DNA of 23,801 bases from positions 1-23,801 of the forward strand of contig SMOI01000444.1 in NCBI GenBank assembly GCA_008000375.1, given 5' to 3'. The notes beneath the pieces are model-generated. The model saw nothing but the letters and a program-made list of their open reading frames with translations, was not told where the DNA came from and made no database searches. Both the position numbers and the translations under genes were made by a program. This document shows positions 17,624 to 23,801 of this stretch, in pieces (position 1 is the first letter of the stretch; every line of letters starts with the position of its first letter). The stretch is from Poteriospumella lacustris. Lineage: Eukaryota; Sar; Chrysophyceae; Chromulinales; Dinobryaceae.

Positions 17624-18366
17624 GATTGAGATACAGAATGTTGTACAATGGAAGCTTATCAATTCTATTGTGCTTCAAGGGTAGCTGAACCAATGAAATT
17701 GGCATATCCAAATCCAACACGCCCAACACACAGCAAGAGTGCGAAAAACGACGAACGAAATATTTATTTTCTTACTTCGTTTTATCAGTTCTTTAGGGGT
17801 TTTGTTGTACAGCGACGCTGTGGCAAAAAGATAAACTGCGAGCAACTTTTTCCGAACAAAAGTAAGGCCCATTGCCTTTAATAAAAGAAAGGCACCACTA
17901 ATGAACTGTTTATCGTTTGCACGTAGCATCCACGTAACTCTATCGCATGAGAACGGTAAATGCAACAATGCAAAAAGCACTCAGCGGCAGACGGCAGACG
18001 GAGTCGTCGTCATCGCCGTGTCCAACGCATCTTTTGCCGCCGTCTCGAGTCGTGGGAGGTTTCCTTTCCGACGACGTGGAGAGGTGTCTTCTCGTAGGTC
18101 TCTTCCGATGGTCCTTTGACTGACGGAAATCACGGTGACAATGCAGTTGAAAGAAGAGGGTATAGAATTGAATGACCAATCCCACGGGTGATATGATTAC
18201 ATCTCAATCTGTGTGTTAGAGTTGACGTACGTAGAAAAACTACTGCCAACCAGATTGACGAGTCTTACGTTCACGGCCTTCATTTGTTGTATCTATCTTT
18301 ACTACTGAAAGCGCCATCAATTTGTTCGTGCTGAGGAGCAGATCGACAAGGGAGAAATTATTCTGA
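17624..18366. other. Divergent upstream region of cofilin (-) and hydrolase (+)
   Basis: This 743-bp region lies between two divergent start codons. It holds small ORFs on both strands, none with recognisable features, and a short CGGCAGA tandem near 17983-18000. It probably contains both promoters and 5' UTRs. No RNA gene is evident. Confidence 0.4.
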
Positions 18367-21042
18367 ATGGGAAACAAGCAGTCCTCCTCCGATAAACCGC
18401 CGACGACGTCGTCGGGGGAATCGGTGCGACCTGCGGAACCGACACCACAGCAAACACCGAGCAACAGCGTCTCCTATTATGCCTCGATCAAAGGCGTTTA
18501 TCAGCAATTTGTCAACGCCATCATTCGACCGCCACGATGTGCGTACACGATAGAGCAACTGGGACCCAGAGAATTTGCATTTTGTGGCAAACGCTTTCAG
18601 CGACTCGATTTCACATTAACAAACCCCAGGAACCTGAAGTTTGAGTGTTCCCTCTGGGAACCTATCCCTAGTGACCGCCATAGCGAACGACTTCCGTGCG
18701 TCATTTATATGCACGGTAACAGCTCAGGGCGCCCCGAGGCTCTGTCGTCACTTTCCGTTGTGTTGGGAATGGGAGCCACTTTACTTGCCATGGATTTCGT
18801 TGGCTCTGGAATGAGCGAGGGAGAATACGTCACCTTAGGAGCCTTTGAGAAAGATGATTTGGCTGCCGCCATCGAATATCTTCGCAACAGTCAGAAAACG
18901 TCCACGATCGCCTTGTGGGGGCGCAGTATGGGCGCGGCCACGGCTCTTCTCCATGCCGAGCGCGATCCCTCCATCGCTGGCATGGTTCTGGATTCCTCCT
19001 TTTCAGATTTGTCAGTGTTAGCGGACGAACTCGTGGAGCATGCGCGCAAACAGGGCATCTTCGCACCGTCCTTTGCCGTGTACTTGCTGTCCAAGTTCAT
19101 CCGATCGTCGGTGCTCAAGACCGCAGGCTTAGACATCAAAACCCTCTCCCCCATTGAGCACGCCGATCGTTGCTTCGTGCCAGCCCTCTTCATCGCGGCA
19201 GAACATGATCAATTCATCATCCCGAAGCACTCGCAGACCATTCACGAGAGGTACGGCGGAGACAAGAACTTCATCTTGGTCGAAGGCGACCACAACTCCA
19301 TCCGACCGCGGTACATGTACGATTCTGTGGCAATTTTCTTGCAACAAACCTTGCAATTACCGCCATCGTGGGTGCTGCCGGGGTGTGAATATTTCGTGCG
19401 TCGTGCCCCGTGGTCGACGACGATGAACCACGCACACCATCCTCAGCGATCGATCGTCTCCGTCAACAACGCCAGTGGATCCTCCTCGTCCTCCTCCGAA
19501 CGCCAACGTCTACAAAACTACATTGAGCGTCAACAACTGCAGCAGCAAGTGCAGTCTCCTTCGAAACCCGCTACGAAGCCGCTGATGTACGAATCGGATG
19601 GCGATGACGAAGAGACGTCCGAGGTGCAGGACGGAAGCAAGGACATCTCCTCGTTGATGACGCCTGCGGATGCCAAATCGGGTTTATCCGACGCAGAGAC
19701 GGAGCTGATGATGATGGAAATGATGGACGAAGACGAAGCACTGGCGCTGGCCTTGGCACAGTCGGCCGCCGAGGCAGAGGCCACCTCCGCCGGCCAATCC
19801 AGCGAATCCACCGCTGATTCGTTCGTGGAGATCGACGCCCTGCGAAGCCAAAACGAACTGGCTATGCAGAGTAACATCCAAGACTCGCTTTTCTCACTTC
19901 TGGGCGGTGGACCAGCTGCAAAGACCGCCGCAACAGCTGAGCCGGCTCATCATCGATCGCTGGCGAAGACGAAGGCGCACTCCACCAATCGCCACAACCT
20001 GCAGCTCAGCACCGACTACGTCGTTCCCGAAGCGCCAACCCATTCCACAGCGCCCATGAGTCCAACCGCGATGCAGGCCGCCGAGTCATTGCTGCGTCAA
20101 CAGCAATTGATGCAGGAGCAGCAGAAGCCGCCGCAGACGGGGTCGGCGAGTACCAGTCGCGGTCGCAGCAGCAGTGGCACGCCAACGAACGGCAAAGGAC
20201 GACTCTTCTTCGGTGATGACGAACCAGCCGCTACCGCTACAGTCGACGAGACACGAGCGGTTGATGCGGCGGCGTCCGTCACGGTGGCCGATGCGACGCC
20301 TGTGCCAACGCTCGCGCCCCAGTCCGCCGCTAGTTCGTTGCCGTCCTTCCCAACGGCTTCGTCGATGAGGGCGCAGGACAAACAGCGACAAATGTCCGCC
20401 AAATCGTCGTTCCACACGTTCCACACGGTCTTCGATCAGGTGGAGAGCGACCAAGTGCTACGGCAGCCGTCGAACCAGTCGATGAAGTCAACGTCGTCGT
20501 CAGCATCGATACAGGGACGCTCTGTGCTGCCGGTGTCTCAACTACTGAGCATGGCCGATCCCTTCGACGACGAAGTCGAAGTCGACGTCGAGGTGGTTGA
20601 CGAGCAGGGCAACAAGCGCATCGTGAAGCAGCGTCGTAAGAAAGTCGACGAGTTCGCCGACGACAACGAGGTGCCCATCCACGACAACGAGATCGTTGGT
20701 ATGGACGAGACGCTGGAGGAGTTGTCGTTGAATTTGGGCTCGAACAGTGTCGAGTTCTGGTCGCACGTGGGCTCCAAAAGTGCCTCGGCGCAGTCGAGCA
20801 TGCGTCACATTGTCGGCGACAGTTCGAGCAACAGTCACACGAGCAGCCACAGCAGCTTGTTGCCTCTGTCGTCACCGGTGATCCCCAAAGGTGACGCCGC
20901 CTTGCCACCGGTCGCCATGCACGACGGTGTTGCTCCCACTTTACCTCCGTTGCCACCCACGGCCACAACGCGCCCACAGCATTCAGTGTCGCATGCCGAG
21001 TCCCTGCTGCTGGACGACGACGATGACTCCACCGACGCGTGA
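18367..21042 (+). CDS. Predicted N-myristoylated alpha/beta hydrolase with ubiquitin-interacting motif
   Basis: This intronless gene encodes 891 residues. The start MGNKQSSS fits an N-myristoylation site (Gly2, Ser6), suggesting membrane anchoring. Residues about 85-335 form an alpha/beta-hydrolase domain: oxyanion loop HGNSSG (116-121), nucleophile elbow GRSMG with Ser187, acid Asp281 in AEHDQF, and His309 in EGDHNS. The triad is therefore complete, in the serine esterase or lipase-like BEM46/FrsA-type group. At about 453-472 DEDEALALALAQSAAEAE matches a ubiquitin-interacting motif. The remaining 420 residues are low-complexity, Ser/Gln/Ala-rich and probably disordered. They contain a DPF tripeptide of the AP-2-binding type, an acidic EVEVDVEVVDE stretch with a basic KQRRKK patch after it, and a poly-Asp end. 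Substrate unknown; a role at ubiquitin-marked membranes is inference. Confidence 0.85.
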   Translation: MGNKQSSSDKPPTTSSGESVRPAEPTPQQTPSNSVSYYASIKGVYQQFVNAIIRPPRCAYTIEQLGPREFAFCGKRFQRLDFTLTNPRNLKFECSLWEPIPSDRHSERLPCVIYMHGNSSGRPEALSSLSVVLGMGATLLAMDFVGSGMSEGEYVTLGAFEKDDLAAAIEYLRNSQKTSTIALWGRSMGAATALLHAERDPSIAGMVLDSSFSDLSVLADELVEHARKQGIFAPSFAVYLLSKFIRSSVLKTAGLDIKTLSPIEHADRCFVPALFIAAEHDQFIIPKHSQTIHERYGGDKNFILVEGDHNSIRPRYMYDSVAIFLQQTLQLPPSWVLPGCEYFVRRAPWSTTMNHAHHPQRSIVSVNNASGSSSSSSERQRLQNYIERQQLQQQVQSPSKPATKPLMYESDGDDEETSEVQDGSKDISSLMTPADAKSGLSDAETELMMMEMMDEDEALALALAQSAAEAEATSAGQSSESTADSFVEIDALRSQNELAMQSNIQDSLFSLLGGGPAAKTAATAEPAHHRSLAKTKAHSTNRHNLQLSTDYVVPEAPTHSTAPMSPTAMQAAESLLRQQQLMQEQQKPPQTGSASTSRGRSSSGTPTNGKGRLFFGDDEPAATATVDETRAVDAAASVTVADATPVPTLAPQSAASSLPSFPTASSMRAQDKQRQMSAKSSFHTFHTVFDQVESDQVLRQPSNQSMKSTSSSASIQGRSVLPVSQLLSMADPFDDEVEVDVEVVDEQGNKRIVKQRRKKVDEFADDNEVPIHDNEIVGMDETLEELSLNLGSNSVEFWSHVGSKSASAQSSMRHIVGDSSSNSHTSSHSSLLPLSSPVIPKGDAALPPVAMHDGVAPTLPPLPPTATTRPQHSVSHAESLLLDDDDDSTDA

Positions 21043-22073
21043 TGGGGTGTCCCTCCTTCCTCTCGGTTCACTTACATCTATTGCTCTTTCCTTGTACACA
21101 CTGCACTAACAGCTTGATTTCTATTCTTTCCTCTGCTTTAACTCACGCTACACACATTCGTAGAAGGCTTTTGCATCTTTTTTACCACGGAAATCACTGG
21201 TTTACAGGAAAACAGCGTCGCAAAGCTATGGGGAAGCAAACACTGCTCTGCATCACAAGGTGGTCGACACAGAGGTCCTTCAGCTATGAGGCCTTTGCGA
21301 GGCTACCTGCTACGCCACTTGTTGGATCGGAGTTGCCCTCGCTCAGAAGCGGAGTCCGTCAACCTCTGTGATGCCTAGGCGCAACAACAGACACGTTAGC
21401 CAGTAACCACGGGAAACACGACGACCGATAAAGGGCTGCTTGGCGATCGACAATTCATCAGATTGGCATGGTCAAGTTGTCTCTCACGGGAAGCGTATCC
21501 GCTTCCAATCGGACGAATGTGAGAAGAGAAGTGTGCTTTTCATCATTGAATGGTGTCGAGAACTTGTACGTGCGACAGATGTTGTTACTCACCTCGAGGA
21601 CAGATAGTCCCGCAATACCGAAGCGTCTGCACTATTTTCAGGTGCCAAAGGTGGAGAACCGCTGCAAACTTTCATTTGCGGCCCCAGCCATCTGCAAATA
21701 TGCTGGTTGGGTTAACCGTTCGTGAACGTGATAGGTTGGTGGGGAACACAATTGAAGCTTGCAAACTCCCTTGTGGAATACAGGTATACCGTATACTACA
21801 TGCGGAATCGGGATTGGGAAGTAAATAAACAACAAATGGTAAAGTTCGTCCTGAGGCTGCTGGTTCCGCCTCCTCATCTCTGATGACATTTCTGAAACGG
21901 TCTCTCGCGCCATCTTCGCACTTCGCTGCAACTCCGCCTTTTAGAAGGAAGGGTCGGGGATACCAGACCAGATAGATGGTTATGTGGGTTGGAGAGAAGC
22001 AAGTTGATCATAGTTTATTCGACCTCTTTGGTGCAATCAGACGGACGAGAATTATATCGGCTGTAATTGCAAA
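21043..22073. other. Longest gene-free stretch (1.03 kb)
   Basis: Nothing here can be called a gene with confidence. Open frames at 21468-21725 (+), 21550-21828 (+) and 21638-21931 (-) lack recognisable domains. It contains a 7-bp perfect hairpin (GGAAGCG/CGCTTCC, 21488-21505), the double palindrome GTATAC-c-GTATAC (21784-21796) and an AATAAA near 21824. It should hold the 3' UTR of the hydrolase and the promoter of the next gene; a small multi-exon or noncoding gene could be hidden here. Confidence 0.35.
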
Positions 22074-23585
22074 ATGGGAACTGCAGAGGAGGCGACTCCG
22101 GTTACCAATGGCAATGGACCAGCGTCCATGTTTGATATCGTCAATGCCAAAATACGCACAAACCGATTGACCCAAAGGGTTCGATCGAAGCTGGAGAGCA
22201 ATCGAAATATGCACTATATCAAAGAGCTTTCTCGGGCGAAGCTTCTTTCCAAAACAGATCAATACGAACCAAAAGTCTCTGAACGCTTCCTCGAAGAGTG
22301 GCTGGACTTTCCGCGTCACCAGCAGCATTTCGTTCTTTTCAACACCATCTATCTCTTGACACGGTGGCTTCTTTGGACAAATAAAAGCATTGCGAGCTTG
22401 GATCCATCCAACCCCAGCATTCGAGATCGCCTTTCGAACACCATCGCGCAGCTGTCCATGGCGAGCGGGTTATTTCTCGTTATGGCCGTCGCTTGTTTCA
22501 CTTTCCCGCCAGGTAAGAAGCTTCACTCTACAACCTCCGAGGCGTCTACCTTAATCGATTTTGCGTCACGAACAGAACCAAGATACGGATCGCCAGAGCT
22601 GCAGAGAATTCTGCTCGACATTTACGGTGTGCTGCTGTTCACATCGATGACGTGCAGTCTGTTTTACATCGGCTACGCACTGACCGCTCTGTACCCCGTG
22701 CTGCAAAGCATAAGGGATGATATTGCCTTCGACGGGTATGAGCATCTGAAGCGAGGACTGGGCGGGTACGAGCTGTACATGTTCAATGTCGCGCTGCAGG
22801 CACTCGCCGCGTCCTTCTTCATCGCCGCTTACCTTGTTTACTCCTTTTACGCCTTCGTCGCGATGGTCATTGTGTCGGTGTTCCTTTACGGGTAAGTGAA
22901 GCCGACGATGATATCGCCCCTCCCTGAGGATTCTGATTGGCATTGTGCTCGCTGTAGACTGGTGCTGGCGCTGACGCGAGACATGTTCATCTCCTTGGAC
23001 CCCATTAGCGCGATGCACTTGGGACTTTCCAATTGTCCTCTGGTGATGCGTCGCGCAGAATTGATGGCTCAGTACATCCTACGGCAAGTTCCGAACCACC
23101 TGTTGGACGAAGTGCGGGAAGAGAACCGGGCGTCGCTCGACCTGGCGGCGCATCGGCACATTCGTGACCACTTGCAGCGTCTCCAGTCTGAGTTGTCTAC
23201 TGATCCCCTGGAGAATTCCTTGCCTCAAGAAAGAGGCCCGCAAGTTTTCAACAGTGACAAGTACAACAACGATGGCCATGTGGCGGCCTTCTCGCCGACG
23301 TCAGTTGTTCGCCCTGCCAGTACCACCACCGCAGCAGACAACGTCCACACCACCGCTACAGAGCGGAACAGTGCCACCTCGCTTCTCAGTCGAAAGAACC
23401 AGATTCACCCAGATGTTCCTCGTGGGGTGATCGGAGGCGCAGGCATTCACCGGGTAGATGCAAACCAGCGCCTGCGAGACGCAACGCGGAAGGTCATCCA
23501 TCACGATGACGTCGAGGCGCACAAGACTCGTTATCGTGATGGACTCGAGACTCAGATCGTGGAACACACCCCCAACTTGAATTGA
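22074..23585 (+). CDS. Multi-pass membrane protein of unknown family, one intron
   Basis: Exons are 22074-22891 and 22958-23585, joined over a 66-nt intron (GTAAGT donor, TGTAG acceptor), giving 481 residues. Residues 1-80 are polar and basic. Hydrophobic segments lie at about 85-101 (weak), 125-143, 180-208, 235-256 and 259-279, so four or five membrane passes are likely. The intron falls at the end of the last segment (VSVFLYG/LVLALTRDMF). The C-terminal 190 residues are hydrophilic: a helical part (MAQYILRQVPNHLLDEVREENR), then a Ser/Thr/Asn-rich tail, probably cytosolic and disordered. I do not recognise the family. The ATG has an A-rich context (gcaaaATGg) and is the first in frame. Confidence 0.7.
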
Positions 23586-23801
23586 ATCGGTTCTCTTGGG
23601 GGCTGTGTCGCCTTGGACCGACAGATTATTGTGGTTCGTTGTGACACCGTAACGGTGTTCCCCTTGTCATTTCGCATTGCATTTCCCCGCTGAGGGACCT
23701 TTCGCATTGCATTGTTACATTGTTATTGCTGTTGGTTTGTTTTCCGTTGTTCGTGAGTGAAGTACCCCGGGGAGAGACAGCTCTCTGTAAGAGCAGTTGC
23801 A
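23586..23801. other. 3' flank at the window end
   Basis: These 216 bp follow the stop of the membrane-protein gene. They contain a direct repeat of TTTCGCATTGCATT (about 23670-23683 and 23700-23713) and no canonical poly(A) hexamer. No gene starts before the window ends. Confidence 0.4.

Noticed and set aside
20330-20977. A 215-codon minus-strand frame, and others, inside the hydrolase tail
   Set aside because: Arg/Cys-rich translation typical of the reverse of a GC-rich Ser/Asp-rich coding region; the sense frame is continuous with the hydrolase domain.
1-23801. tRNA, rRNA, snRNA, CRISPR arrays, insertion sequences with a transposase
   Set aside because: I scanned the intergenic regions by eye for tRNA T-loop patterns, regularly spaced repeats and transposase-like frames and saw none; a covariance-model search would be decisive.

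Overview
The window is nuclear DNA of a unicellular eukaryote; I cannot name the species. It has short GT-AG introns (about 64-80 nt, often with GTAAG donors), genes facing both ways and separated by 0.2-1.0 kb, and no operon-like spacing. The families are eukaryotic: ADF/cofilin, a TLC-domain membrane protein, an Erg4-type sterol reductase with an ER-retrieval tail, papain-like proteases with signal peptides, a COPI-associated membrane protein with EF hands, and a predicted N-myristoylated hydrolase. The Erg4-type reductase points to a lineage that makes ergosterol-like sterols (fungi and several protist groups do), but this does not fix the taxon.

Layout. 3-394 (+): 3' end of an unknown gene, with one intron. 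687-1502 (+): Tvp15/COPI-associated membrane protein fused to two EF hands. 1710-2754 (-): possible CYTH-like protein, probably spliced near its 3' end. 3340-4122 (-): Nudix hydrolase with a hydrophobic N-terminus. 4488-6098 (+): heme catalase. 6416-7610 (-): cathepsin L-like protease copy A, one intron. 7936-8601 (+): TLC-domain membrane protein. 9227-10600 (+): BAHD/HxxxD acyltransferase. 11155-12276 (-): cathepsin L-like protease copy B, intronless. 12602-12746: a long imperfect hairpin. 12826-14337 (-): Erg4-type sterol C-24(28) reductase, one intron. 14821-16600 (+): coiled-coil protein, one intron. 16991-17623 (-): ADF/cofilin, two introns. 18367-21042 (+): alpha/beta hydrolase with a predicted myristoylation site and a ubiquitin-interacting motif. 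22074-23585 (+): unknown multi-pass membrane protein, one intron.

The genes do not form one pathway. Several act in the endomembrane system: COPI-associated protein, TLC protein, sterol reductase and secreted or lysosomal proteases. Catalase and the Nudix enzyme are housekeeping detoxification types. I see no strong case for a multigene novel system. The most unusual items are the 145-nt fold-back downstream of the sterol reductase, the mosaic similarity between the two cathepsin copies about 3.5 kb apart, and the myristoyl-hydrolase-UIM architecture. All splice sites were placed by eye from reading-frame continuity and GT-AG signals. Several ORF starts were moved to the first in-frame ATG because the longest open frame began at GTG or TTG.
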